A DNA stretch of 64,000 bases from Triglochin maritima (lineage: Eukaryota > Streptophyta > Magnoliopsida > Alismatales > Juncaginaceae): contig OY821782.1 in assembly GCA_963682175.1 (NCBI GenBank), positions 456,501-520,500 of the forward strand, given 5' to 3'. Below are positions 11,682-22,507 of this stretch, piece after piece. The notes below the pieces were generated by a model that saw only the letters and a list, made by a program, of their open reading frames with translations, ran no database searches and was not told where the DNA came from. A program made the translations under genes and the position numbers. Position 1 is the stretch's first letter, and every line of letters begins with the position of its first letter.

Positions 11682-12705
11682 ATGGCCCGCGAAGATTTGT
11701 TTCGCTCTCGCTTTTGGACTTTGGAGAGGTCTCGTCGGCGGTAAGATTCCGATCTGCTGTCACCCCGTCGTTCCGTTCCACTTGGACGTCCGTATCGGTG
11801 GCAGATTTCTCTGGATTTCGTTTGGTACGTGCGATATGATCAGTAATTTGGGTTTGATGATTCGGAGTAGTTTGACGTGATTTGTGAGTCTGTGCGTTCT
11901 AACTCGGATTTATTGAGTTTGATGATTCGGAGTGGTTATGATCTGCAATGCGTGTGCGTTACGTGTTTTGGAACTTGGATTTGGCTGGTTTGAAGATCCT
12001 AATTAGTTGTGATCTGTGACCTGAGTGCATTACGCGTATTTGGGACTCAGATTTGTTTAGTTTGATGATCTGCAATGTGTGTGTTAACGTGTTTCGAACC
12101 CAGGTTTGTTGAGTTTGATGATTCCAGATAGTTATGATCAGCGTTGTGCGCGTTACAGGGCACTATTTGCCGATTTGTTTGATTTGATGATCTTAAGGAG
12201 TTGCTTGATGTGTTTCTTTCAAGTGGACGGGGATTAAAATGATCCGAAAGAAGTAGTACTGGTGTGGTTCGGAGATAGACCTTGTGACTTTTGCAGCGAG
12301 AATCTGTTTTTACGATCTATTTGATCCGGACTAGTTCACACTACTTACCTTAGTTATCTTCTGATGTGATTATTTCACTTGTGTGTGTGAAAATGTGTGG
12401 TTTAGTGGAAAATCGTAGCAATGTTATGGTTCTTTTGGTAATCATCAGAAATGATTCCCCTCACATGTGAGCGCACAATGGTGACCTCAGAGTTTCACTT
12501 GCTCACTAGTTTTGGTGTCACCATATCCATGTTTAGTTGACAAGATTATGGGTTGTGGAGACATGTCTAATTGAATTTTATTCTCTCTCTCTCTCTGCTT
12601 TCGAATGCTGATGCATATGACAGGATGAAGGCAATAGATAACATCGTATCAGAGAATGGAATTCTTAGGACATATAGGTTTCTGTTGCTTCAACTTGCGA
12701 GATAA
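11682..12705 (+). CDS. Possible spliced transcript with a 46-aa ORF
   Basis: I do not recognise this gene. An ATG at 11682 opens a basic peptide (MAREDLFRSRFW...) that reaches a strong donor (CGGCG/GTAAGA at 11741). A CT-rich tract followed by GACAG at 12619-12623 gives a good acceptor. Joining 11682-11740 to 12624-12705 keeps the frame (CG+G, then ATGAAGGCA) and ends at TAA 12703-12705, giving 46 aa. The GC-richer first exon, the T-rich first intron and the pyrimidine tract look like a genuine plant first exon and intron. It could equally be the 5' end of a long non-coding RNA or a relic; downstream sequence to 14.3 kb shows no conserved exon. Confidence 0.3.
11845..12200 (+). repeat. Degenerate tandem repeat within the putative intron
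   Basis: About five to six diverged units of 60-85 bp share GGATTTxTTGAGTTTGATGATTC and xTGxGTGCGTTACGTGTTT segments, seen near 11850, 11910, 11980, 12050, 12105 and 12170. Confidence 0.5.
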
Positions 12706-14343
12706 GGTTGTCAAGAGGACACTCAAATCAAAAAATTATTCATGATTCATGATGAAATTCAAGAAAGATGTGTTTTCCTAACTTCAAAGTACATAAAAGT
12801 TTTTCGTACGTGCTAGGTTGTGATTGTTGCATGGCATACCAAAAAAGTGCAATACATGCTGAAGAGCAGAGCAACATTGCCTGTAGGCCCTTCTGCAAAA
12901 GAGTACCAGAAGTGCCAATTGTGGCAGTGCAACATTGTCTAGTAGACTCATAAGATTGTTGTGTAGCTTATTCTAGCTTGAGTCGTTATTTGGCTTTATA
13001 TGTTAACAATATTCGTCGTAGACTGACAAGTGACAAGTAGAGCATTTCCCTGTGTTAGAATGTCACTTGAAGAAAGGGCACGATTGACTGGCAAGGATTG
13101 CCATCTTATCTCTTATCTCACTAATCCAAGCATACACAACTGCAGGATTTAATCCTTTTCTTGTTATATTCCTTTTGTAGAATGCTCGATATGGCTGAGG
13201 AACATACAATACAAATGCTATAGCAGTTTCCTGCAGTCATTCTGTCACATATGTCAATTCACTTGGCGAAGATGATGCAAGGAAAGTGAAGCTGAAGATG
13301 AAACTAAACTGATTTAATTTGCTAGAGGCACGCGGTTAGTGACCTGCCCATGGAACAAGGTTAATTTTGTCTGTTCTTCTCTGGTTTTTTGTTACACCAA
13401 CCACTCTCCACATTTATTCTGAAAAGTACATTTGTGCTCATTGTTGACAAACTCCAATTATCAAATGTGTCCATGTAACATACCTACAATCTTTCAATCA
13501 GTGGGACTATTAAGTTTAAATCAAACGTTGCTCTCCCTGATTCACTGTCTTACAACCACTAGGAGACTTAGGACATCGATCTTCAACTTGTGACTTAGTT
13601 TACACTTTCTTTTCGTCACTGGGACAGCTGGACCCTGTTCTAAACTAAGGTGGACAAATTGACTCCACAACCTGCCCATCAGGTAAGCCTATGGAGATTA
13701 AGATCCACCTATCTTATGGCTCAGAGGCCTGTCATCACTCTTTATTCACATAGGAAAAACTTTTATTCACATAGGAAAAACTTCATTCCTACATTCTTTA
13801 TGCGGGCTGTGTTTGAAGTCATAAAGTGAGAATTAGAGCTACCTTCATTTTTTTACAATGTTCTTCAGAATAATATATATTACATGTCAACAATTCTGTC
13901 TTCACCACTAGTAACCTATTTATTGCTGATACTTGACTTCCCACCAAATGAAAGCACTGATAATGTTTCCTTTGGAAAGTTGTATTTTTTAACATATACC
14001 TGATCATATACAGATGCATGCTGCCGGTGGCTTTGTGCTACTAGACTCTCTTGAATCTTGATCATGTATTGAAGAGAGTTTGACAGGAGGGGACTTATGA
14101 GGTGGGTTTGGTCTCTCCTCGTTAATAGGTTTGATAATGTCAGATTCAGATGTGTAATGATCTATATAATTCAGGTACATTGGTTTTGGATTATATTATG
14201 CGAGGAGATCATATGGCAAAGAATATAATATCCGGTATGCAAATCTACTTTGTTCCACCTGGTTTAGTTATGCACAAGCCTACAACCATGTTAGGTACGT
14301 CGTTCATATCCTTCATTATCTACTTGCTCTTTATTGTTTTTTG
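12706..14343. other. Intergenic, no convincing gene
   Basis: No recognisable coding region is seen. A 22-bp direct duplication (TTTATTCACATAGGAAAAAC) occurs at about 13741-13783. The right end is the target site of the copia element. Confidence 0.45.
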
Positions 14344-14531
14344 TGGAAGAAGATTCTATAATCAGAAAAATATATGATCTTATTGCTTAGGTAGGTCTTC
14401 TACGTATATATAGAGATTACAATGATGAAATAATGAAACATTATCAGAATGTTTCATATGCTCACTCAGCTGAACTACTGTCAAATATTTTCACTAAGGG
14501 TCTTGGTGTTAATGTTTCTAATATTCTAACA
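14344..14531 (-). repeat. 3' LTR of the copia element, rearranged
   Basis: It matches the 5' LTR at both ends (TGGAAxAAGA...AAATATATGATCTTATTGCTTAGGTA and ...CTAATATTCTAACA). Its interior (about 14445-14517) is replaced by an inverted copy of the adjacent RNase H segment. Confidence 0.75.
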
Positions 14532-14673
14532 CTCCTCAAGTTGAAACTTATATATCTAACACGTCCAGCTTGTTACATAAACTATTAAAAACATTAACAC
14601 CAAGACCCTTAGTGAAAATATTTGACAGTTGTTCAGCTGAGTGAGCATATGACGTAGCAATCACAACATTCTG
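14445..14673. repeat. Inverted repeat of RNase H sequence (hairpin)
   Basis: Arms 14445-14517 and 14588-14673 are inverted copies sharing CATATGCTCACTCAGCTGAAC and the following TGTCAAATATTTTCACTAAG block. They differ by a 13-bp indel and one or two substitutions. The spacer (about 70 bp) holds the polypurine-like end CTTGAGGAG and the LTR start. Confidence 0.8.
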
Positions 14674-14893
14674 AACTATATCACAAACTTAACGACAATC
14701 AACTTCAACATACTTAGTACGCTCATAAAACGTTGGGTTATTCGCAAAAAAGATAGTTGTCTAATTATCGCAAAAATCTGCATGAGAACCTTGACAGAGT
14801 CTCAAGGTAGATAGAAAAGACAATACCCAAACCATCTCACAACTTGTTTGTGTCATTGATCTATATTCTGATTCAACACTCGATCAAGATACT
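14532..14893 (-). pseudogene. copia RNase H fragment
   Basis: The minus-strand translation gives ESEYRSMTQTSCEMVWVLSF, SHADFCDN, NPTFYERTKYVEVDC and SYAHSAEQLSNIFTKGLGV, the usual C-terminal RNase H signatures of Ty1/copia, with in-frame stops. It is interrupted on the right by the LTR inserted at about 14905. Confidence 0.8.
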
Positions 14894-14904
14894 AAAAAGA
14901 ATGT

Positions 14905-16800
14905 GTGTTCTAAAAGTATTATTTTACATGTTTTTTATTATGAATTGAATGTGTAAATATTTTGTTCTTTGATCAATGTATTTGTCTTTTAGAAGTGTTA
15001 AGGAAAAGACTACTGGTCATTAACCGTAAAACTCTAAAAGATAATGGTTTGCATAAATTAAAATCGATTCATAGTAATGGTGATCAACATGAGACATTAA
15101 TTACCTAGATAATATTATCGTCTTGGTTAAAAGAGTATTGTAGCTCTACAAATATTTTAACAACATGAGTATATGAAATAGAGATTTCTTTTTTCATATA
15201 TTGAATAAACCTAATCGATAAAACATTATGGAATTGTGTTTGTGTCATTAATGTTTTTATTGTTTATTTGAATCCTGAGATATTAGATTTATATTTTTTG
15301 ACACGAGGACTGTATGATTTGATTATTATTAGAAACTATCATTGCGTATAGTAATAAACATATTAGTTGGTTATATATGACTTGTGCTAGAAAAGATGAT
15401 ATGTTAAAAGATTATAACTGTCTCTTTTAACTGAGTGATGATATTAATGAGTCACTTCATAAAGTAAAATTATAATGTGCAAAATATAACTTAGATATAA
15501 TTACATATTTATAATTACCTTAACAGATCAAAAAAGAAAAAATAAATAATACAAAGATGACATATTATTACTTTGTATAATATTCATAATATCGTGAGGC
15601 AATGGATGAACACAAGTGATATTATTTCCTTTCACTAAGTGGATCATGTTTAGTTCAAGTGAACAAAACATTTTTGTTATTTGCGTAACTATAATGTGTA
15701 TATAGATATCACTTATAGTTTATGATATAAAATGTTTTTATATAAGTCACACCACAAAATTAGGAAACAAGAAATATAATTTAATATTTTATATGATGTA
15801 TCGAAATGAAATGCATGTAGTAGAATAATAAAATTAATATGTCGTGATTACGACATAATTAGAATAAAATAAATTTATATGAGATATATATATATTATGG
15901 GATATAATCTTTTGACATTATATATGATAGTATATTACATAATATAATGTGATTTATAACATTATAATATATGGATTTGCTAAACCAAAACTCAAATTTT
16001 GTTGGATATTAATCCAAAATTTGTGAAAACAAAAACAAGTCAAAACGGTAGACCGTTTCGTGACCGGTCTACCGAAATCTTCGGAACGGTCAACCGGATG
16101 GAGATCGGATAAACGGGTGCTTCGATGAAATTATCTGGAACTTTCTTGGTAAGAGAACGATCGACCGACATGAAACGTGGTTCGACCGACATGAAGCGTG
16201 ATTCGACCGAAATTATCAGAGACTTTTCCTGATAGAGAATCGGTGGACCATTTGGCATTCGGTCCGAGCAAAATTATCATTAAGGTAACTAATCGGTCGA
16301 CCAACTAGGCTTTCGGTCGACCGTTTTGTCCATGTTTTTTCACATATTAATAAGAGATTTTTTGCTGATTAATGACTGAATTTAATCCACATTGGTCAAA
16401 TAAGGTTATAAGATGATGATGTGTCAAAATATGATTTGTTTAGAGGAGAGATTAACAAGGGATCATAAATAAGTGGTTTACACATGATGTGAGTTTGATG
16501 ATGCCCTATAAATAGGTACCTCCTCCATTCCCTTTGTTAATGAGAATGCAAAATTCTCTCTTCCATCCAAAAATTCTCTATCTTAATTAAGATGTTGGAG
16601 ATTAAGTTCTTTGGAGCATTGAAGGAATTATTAGTTAGATTCTAATCTAGTATTAGATATTGATTGGATAACTTCGATCTCTCTAATCTTGTTTAGAGTT
16701 TGATGAACACTTGGAGAAAATTCCGAGACGCAACTCAACTTCCGATTGGTTAAAATGATTTGACAATCCTTTAGGTATGATCCTATATATATATTGTGTT
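14905..16800 (+). mobile_element. LTR-C copy 1 (about 1.9 kb, probable solo LTR)
   Basis: From about 15108 rightward, this block is colinear with the reverse complement of 54156-56098. Shared anchors include GTAGCTCTACAAAT, GACTTGTGCTxGAAAAGAT, AAxATTATAATGTGC, TCACACCACAAAA, GACATAATTAGAAT and CAAATTTTGTTGGA. It carries a CGGTNNACCG cluster at 16047-16325 and ends in an AT-rich run near 16800. The exact ends and target duplication are not clear. The first 200 bp have no counterpart in copy 2. It splits the copia RNase H from the reverse transcriptase. Confidence 0.65.
16047..16325. repeat. CGGTNNACCG palindrome cluster in LTR-C copy 1
   Basis: Four exact copies (central dinucleotides AG, CT, CA and CG) plus about five one-mismatch copies, such as CGATCGACCG and CGGTCGACCA. 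Confidence 0.8.
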
Positions 16801-16834
16801 ATGTAGAATACAATATATATATATATATATACAA

Positions 16835-17038
16835 TAATTCTCAAGTGAGCTCAGGGCTTAATTTAGAAAAATTAAGCCCCCACAATATCCACCACTCATT
16901 TCAAATTTTAAGGTAGATTAAGAAAAAAACGGTTATGTTAATGAATGATGAGATTAAATGTAAATAATATCCAATGGTGAGATTGTAAGGGGCTTAAACT
17001 AAATTTGATGAGCCCTGAGTTCACTAGAGTTTGACCCT
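16835..17038. mobile_element. Short MITE, copy A, in a TA repeat
   Basis: This 204-bp unit is nearly identical to 28415-28615. Its ends are inverted: CTCAAGTGAGCTCAGGGCTTA on the left, CTCTAGTGAACTCAGGGCTCA read from the right. Both copies are flanked by (TA)n. No coding capacity. Confidence 0.65.
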
Positions 17039-17059
17039 ATATATATATTGAAATACAAT

Positions 17060-17284
17060 TAGAAATTCTTGTACATAAAGAATTATGATCCTATATCAGA
17101 AGACCCACTGCATAGGAGATATCAGGACGTGACTGTCAGGGTATATGTTTGCCAATAAGTCGCATTTACTGGGTTGAATCTTGAAGAGATGGTGACGATG
17201 TCACCCAGAAAGGTGGTGACTGCTCGACATGTGTATTATATGGTTTGCATCCCAGAAGACTTGTTTCTTCAAATATATCCTATA
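17060..17284 (-). pseudogene. copia reverse transcriptase fragment (C-terminal side)
   Basis: The minus strand gives DIFEETSLLGCKPYNTHVEQ and, after a frame change, RPDISYAVG, both standard copia RT motifs. It is continuous in the element with 18469-19010 once the LTR at 17290-18463 is removed. Confidence 0.7.
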
Positions 17285-17289
17285 CATAT

Positions 17290-18463
17290 TGATGAGAATT
17301 AAATTTATACCGCAAGTGCACGACGTCAATGAAGATGTGGCAAGTACGGGTCGAACACAAGGAGGGAGAGATATTGTTATTTCTGTGATTTTCGAATTAA
17401 GGGAAGGAAGAGAGAGAAAACATGCGTTTGGTTTGAGATTTTTGGTTTTTAATTTCTTAAGCAAGAACAACAAAAACAAATTAAGAGTAAAGCAAAGAAG
17501 GGTGAGAGTCCAACGGGTGGAGGTTTAGATTTCGGGTTTTGATTAGAGAAATCAGAAACTTATAATAACATATTAGTTATAAAGCATTACATGATAAATG
17601 ATTTAACACAAACTCAAGTAATCAAAATATCCTAACACGAAATTAAAATAATAACCTTATTCTCTTCTCATCACCCTAAATCCGGCACCCCCACCCTTTG
17701 GAAAGAGTTAGAAACTCATGGAAGGAGGGAAGGAGAAATGGTCCTAGAGAGATTACAAAAGAAAACTAAAAACACAAAATAAAACAACAAAACTTTATTA
17801 CTAAATTATGGAATAAAAACTAGAACATAAGCTCAGGACCATCACAACATCGTTTCAGGGCTATTTATAGCTGATACAAGGGACTTACGTATAAAATAGG
17901 AAAGTACACGCATCAACACGCAACCGGTAAAAAATTTAGAGCATGTATCTAATTTGGTGCGGCGGATTCGCCACCTTTTTAGCTCCGATTTAATCCGGAT
18001 TTTGTGTGTTTATGGTATGATTTCAATATCCTTTGCGCATCTGGATTGATTCTTTCCTTGCTTTTGAGCTCCGACTTTATTTCTTTATATATTTGGAGAT
18101 CCAGATTGATTTTTCTTTAGATTTTCTCCATAATAATAAAAGCTACTCGTAATTTTCAATTAGGTCCTTGGCCTTTTGCAATTAAGTACTTGTCTACTTT
18201 TGTGCTTAAGTCCTTGTCCTTTTTGTAATTAGGTCTTGAATGTTTTTATGCTTGGATGCATTTCCATTTGAAACCCGATAATCTTGAACTTGATCTTTAT
18301 GCCAGAAATGAGTCTCTTGCACGCATTTATGCTCGGGATATGGGTAATTTGCATTCAGGTCCCTGTATTCTGTAAATAAGACTAAACACATACCTTAGTA
18401 GCATTTATTGATATAAAATTAATCTAAATGAAAGACATATGATGCAATGTATGCAATGCATCA
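17290..18463 (-). mobile_element. Solo LTR (LTR-D), 1,174 bp, inside copia RT
   Basis: It starts TGATGAG and ends GCATCA (short inverted TG...CA ends) and is flanked by perfect 5-bp duplications CATAT (17285-17289 and 18464-18468). A TATAAATAG box on the minus strand (about 17863) supports minus orientation. Its end segment, GCAAGTGCACGACGT...GGCAAGTACGGGTCG, is homologous to the end of the LTR at 39016-40472, so the two belong to one lineage. No internal retrotransposon region is left. Confidence 0.85.
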
Positions 18464-18468
18464 CATAT

Positions 18469-19010
18469 TTTCTATGTGAGTCGTTTTTCCTTTGGCATAT
18501 GCAAACTTAATATCAAGAAAATATCTCGGTTTTATCATATCACTTGTGACAAAGTGCTTCATCAGATGCGTCTTTGTTGTCTGGATGTCTTAGCTATTAC
18601 TTTCTACCAGTAAAATGTCATTAACATATATTATAAGCATCACACAGCTTGTAGAAGTGCTCTTATAGATCATTGAGTGATCGACAACAAATTAGTGAAA
18701 ACCGTCTGCAATTGCCACAAATAGGGGTGCGCAAGGTCCGAGTCCGGTCTGGAACTTTTGAAAAATCTAGTTCCGGTTTGGTCCGGTTTTTGTTTTTTTA
18801 TTAAAAAAATCCAGTCTTGGACCAGACTGGATTTTTCCGGTCCGGTCCAATCACCGTTCCGAACCAATCCGGTTCGGTCTCCGTTTCGGACCTCGGAATA
18901 AAATCTGGTCTGGTCCGGACCGGATGCACACCCTTAGCCACCACATTGAATTTCTCGAAGCAGGCATGAGGCCTCTGCTTGAGACCTTATATTGTCTTCT
19001 TGAGGTTGCA
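18469..19010 (-). pseudogene. copia reverse transcriptase fragment (core)
   Basis: It encodes DHSMIYKSTS, the catalytic-box variant YVNDILLVES (YVDD in active copies) and KTHLMKHFVTSDM on one side of a MITE, and LKKTI-GLKQRPHACFEKFNVV on the other. In-frame stops show it is dead. Confidence 0.8.
18722..18936. mobile_element. hAT-like MITE inserted in copia RT
   Basis: This 215-bp element has ends TAGGGGTGCGCA and TGCACACCCTTA, matching the hAT terminal pattern, and near-identical 8-bp flanks GCCACAAA/GCCACCAC (6/8). It is rich in CCGGTCCGG-type repeats. It cuts the RT between FNVV and IADGFH. Confidence 0.75.
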
Positions 19011-19393
19011 TATAATATTCTCCCCCAGAGCAACATACCGTAGTGGAAATTCTTCACTAACGAATCTGTACACAACATGATAATAACAACAACAAAAATA
19101 ACGACAGTAATCATCAAGAGATCATACCAGAAAGGTTAACACAACCCACAACTTAATCAACCTCGCCGAATAGATAAAAGTTCAACACTTGAATAGGAGA
19201 ATCATCGATGAAGGTTGAAAAATTCACTGAGTGTACATACATGGAGAGAACTTCTTGAAAAGAGTGGCGGTTGTGAACTGGTGGCCTAAGGAATGGCTGA
19301 GTGATACTGGGAAGGTTGGCCAGTGGTGAACAATAACCGACGGTGGTGGTGGCTAAGGTTAGGGTGTGGGTGGCAACTAGGGTTAGAACCTAA

Positions 19394-19405
19394 GCTCTGG
19401 TACCA
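19394..19405 (-). other. Primer-binding site of the copia element
   Basis: TGGTACCAGAGC on the minus strand is the usual initiator-Met tRNA complement (TGGTATCAGAGC) with one change, 2 bp inside the 5' LTR. Confidence 0.8.
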
Positions 19406-19407
19406 CG

Positions 19408-19582
19408 TGGAAAAAGACACTATTATCGGAAATATATGATCTTATTGCTTAGGTAAGTCATCTATGTATAGGTAGAGATTACAATGATAAAATAATGAAA
19501 AATAATTAGAAAACATTAATAAGGAAAATCCTATCAACTAAATATTTAAATTTAATTATTTCTAATATCTAATATTCTAACA
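19408..19582 (-). repeat. 5' LTR of the copia element
   Basis: A 175-bp LTR, TGTTAGAATATTAG...TTTTTCCA on the minus strand, less rearranged than the 3' LTR. Confidence 0.8.
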
Positions 19583-20069
19583 TTTTCCTTGTTAGTTGTC
19601 CCTGAACTTTAATCTCTCAAGGTGTTGCCCTGTTGGGCATATTAAAATTTGAAGTTTTTTGGACAATTTAATTAGCTAATAGATTTTCAGTGACTTCATT
19701 TAGCACCAGCTTATTTTGAAATAAAAGCTCACACTTTGACCAACCTAATGCATCTACTCACCTTTAAATTTAAATACGTTGGATCTGAAACAAATCAAAT
19801 GCAAGAAAAAGTATTGAGAATAAGTCTTGTATGTTGGAAAAAAATTAGAAAAAGGGCTAAATGAAACTTAATTATTTCTTTAAAAGCATGTTACTTCGGG
19901 AAAAAAATTGGAGCTGATGTAAGCCAACCAATTGTTCTCAGCTAGTTGGTTCCAATTCGTGACCGATGTAAAGGGTTCTTGATTTCAAGCACGCTAAATT
20001 TGAACAATTCAACGATGGAATGGCAGTTCAAAAATAATTACATACATTTATGTTCGGCATAATTACTTC
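19583..20069. other. Intergenic, nothing recognised
   Basis: AT-rich sequence between the copia element and a PIF-like element; no coding or RNA feature is seen. Confidence 0.4.
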
Positions 20070-20072
20070 TTA

Positions 20073-20993
20073 GGCCATCAACTATGGTGCCCCAAACCCT
20101 ACTCACACATTCTCTCTCCACTTTGTCATCGCATACATTTATCCACCAAACACAAAAATTCCTCAACTACCAAGTCTCAACTTTTCAACACACTCTTTCA
20201 TCTAAATCATTTTTTTTACTTTATTTTTTAATTTTTCATAATAATCCACAAACTACATAATAAATTATTTTGCAATTACTTAATCTAATAAAATAACAAG
20301 TATTACGATTAAAATTACAAAAAATATTATTGATAATTAATAATTGATTCTGTCTTGTACAAACAAGAAAATACCCAATATGATAATATAATGTGAGTAG
20401 TAACATGAATGAATTAGTTGTAGTAGCTGCGTCGAGAGGAGATACATTGTGGCATCTAAGATACCGGGTTAGATACTACGCATGGCCAAAATTTTTAAAA
20501 GAATTCTTTTTTAACCAGCAAAATAGGATCCTCAGCGGGGTTTGAAGGTGAAGTAAACCACTAAGGTAACCAAATTATTAATGCTTGTTTTTTGGTTTTG
20601 TCCAACCTATTCGTTTTTCAATTAACTATAAAATGTGCAAACTTCTAGTCCCATATCGACTAACACAACAAACACCTCTTATGTCATGGATATAAAAGGA
20701 TTTGCAACCTATGCTTACAAGCCAAATCCTTTGAATGAGACTTTCTCTTGCTGAAGTTCTCGGGTTAAATGAATTCTTATGGTATAGTAGTTGATATCAT
20801 GATTTGATTTCTGAAATTAATTAATTTTTTTGTTTATGTTCGGGTTAAAAAAATAAAAAATTGAACAAATAACGAATGGTTGGGGGCACGTGGGGCCCCA
20901 GGCCGTCTGGGGGCACGACCCACCCAAACTTCCGCTCCCGTTAAGGGGACGGATCCGGGCGCGCTCGGAAAAGGGCACCTGTAGTGGGTGCCC
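20073..20993. mobile_element. PIF/Harbinger-like non-autonomous element
   Basis: A 921-bp element is flanked by TTA on both sides (20070-20072 and 20994-20996). Its inverted ends, GGCCATCAACTATGGTGCCCC and GGGCACCCACTACAGGTGCCC, agree at about 15 of 21 positions. The right part is GC-rich, with GGGGCACGTGGGGCCCCA and AGGGCACC...GGGTGCCCT palindromes. No transposase is present. Confidence 0.55.
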
Positions 20994-20996
20994 TTA

Positions 20997-22074
20997 GTGT
21001 GGTGTTTCTTTATATTAAGCAATTGACCATTGCACCTCAAAACTGAAGGACTAGAAGTTCAATGGCTACTAATAAAATTTTCTTCAAGTTGTACCTTAAT
21101 TTTAGGGGGTTAGTGATTAGTCAACATTGAAATTTTACATTTACATATCTTAAACATTTTTGTCATAAATTATTGCTTCCATTTTAGCCCAATCCAGTAC
21201 CAGCAGGATATTGCTAGGCTACCATCATATTAATGGACGTTTGACTTCCGAAAATAATGTGGTTTCATATTTCTTAATCTTGTAACCACCAGAGGTAGTT
21301 GGTTACTATTTGTAGTTGTTAGATTTAAAAAAAATTGCGCAAACGACAATATCTCAAACAACCATATCCAGGAACGCATGTAACAAAGTAACGAACAGAC
21401 GCACTATTTGACAACTTCTTAAACACCGTCTCCTATGCATGACAAGATATTGGTACCCACACAACTTCTAACCATTAAGGTTTTAAATATGATTCATATG
21501 TTTATTGTCTTAGGATAGGAAGGGAAGGCCACCGAATCCGATCCCGACCAATCAAAACGGAGTCTCCTTCACCTGCCTGAGGCCTCTGAAGAGGTGGTGA
21601 AGTAATAAACACTACCAAATCTACAAAGTCATGCACGTCTCATTCAAACCAATTACACTACCAAACTCTTAAGATATATAACAAAGTGATTAATGACTGA
21701 TAAGTGGACGGTGGTGGGAAAGAACACAAAATCTACATGGGGCCTCCTTCACTGTTACCGACACATCTAAAATAGAGATCCACATGGGGATGGCCATATG
21801 TTGATCGGGTCCTCAAATCCATGGAGTAAAAATAATTTTACTTTGTGTTATTTTATTGTTTAGTAAGGTTGTCCATTATTTGCTTCATTTTGTGAAGCGT
21901 TTGGCATTATTTTTTGAGAAGTCAAGTTCACATTGAAGAATTGCAACAGGTGCATGTCTTTTCAGGGCTAAACTTCCTAAGCTAATACAATTAATGTTAC
22001 CGCTTAAATGTCTCAAAATACAATAAAAGTCCACTTTTGACTAAAGGGTGAACGTACTTCGAGTTTAGAAGATG
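20997..22074. other. Intergenic, nothing recognised
   Basis: AT-rich DNA between two PIF-like elements; no coding region can be supported. Confidence 0.4.
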
Positions 22075-22507
22075 TTAGGGCACCCTTAACGGGGGTGCCC
22101 TGGTCGGGCGCCCGCCCGGGCGCGTGGCCGGGCGGTGGGCGTCCCGGGCAGACGCCCGGGCGCCCAAGGGAGGGGGACACGTGTCCCCCTCCCATTGGTT
22201 AATTTTTTAAAAAAAATTTATTTATTGGATGTTTTGTTATTAATGGATTTGGTATTTGTTATAAATGTGGGGTAATAATTTTTTGTAAGTGATTAAAATT
22301 AAGAAATTGATAGAACCAACAATTTCAAGTTAAATAGAAAAAATATTAATACAACAATACCATAAGAACAATACATTAATAATACTAAAATACGAAATAC
22401 AACCAACCACATGAAACATAAAGGAAAATACAAACCATACAGACTACTACAACCCGAAATACAAACTAAGGGAAATACAAACCATACGAAATACGGACTA
22501 CAACAAA

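Larger units (their letters stand above)
14344..19582 (-). mobile_element. Degenerate Ty1/copia LTR retrotransposon with nested insertions
   Basis: The element is in minus orientation. Its 5' LTR is 19408-19582 and its 3' LTR is 14344-14531; both start TGTTAGAATATTAG and end near TTTTCCA/CTTCCA. The primer-binding site TGGTACCAGAGC follows the 5' LTR by 2 bp. Flanking 5-mers TTTTG and TTTTC are a near-match target duplication. Interior remnants read as copia pol: LKKTI-GLKQRPHACFEKFNVV and YVNDILLVES (reverse transcriptase), LLGCKP and RPDISYAVG, then VESEYRSMTQTSCEMVWVL and SAEQLSNIFTKGLGVNVF (RNase H). All are broken by stops and frameshifts. Gag and integrase were not found. Two LTRs and two MITEs sit inside it. 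Confidence 0.85.

Noticed and set aside
20834..21040. 68-codon minus frame near 20.9 kb
   Set aside because: It covers a GC-rich MITE end; composition alone keeps it open.
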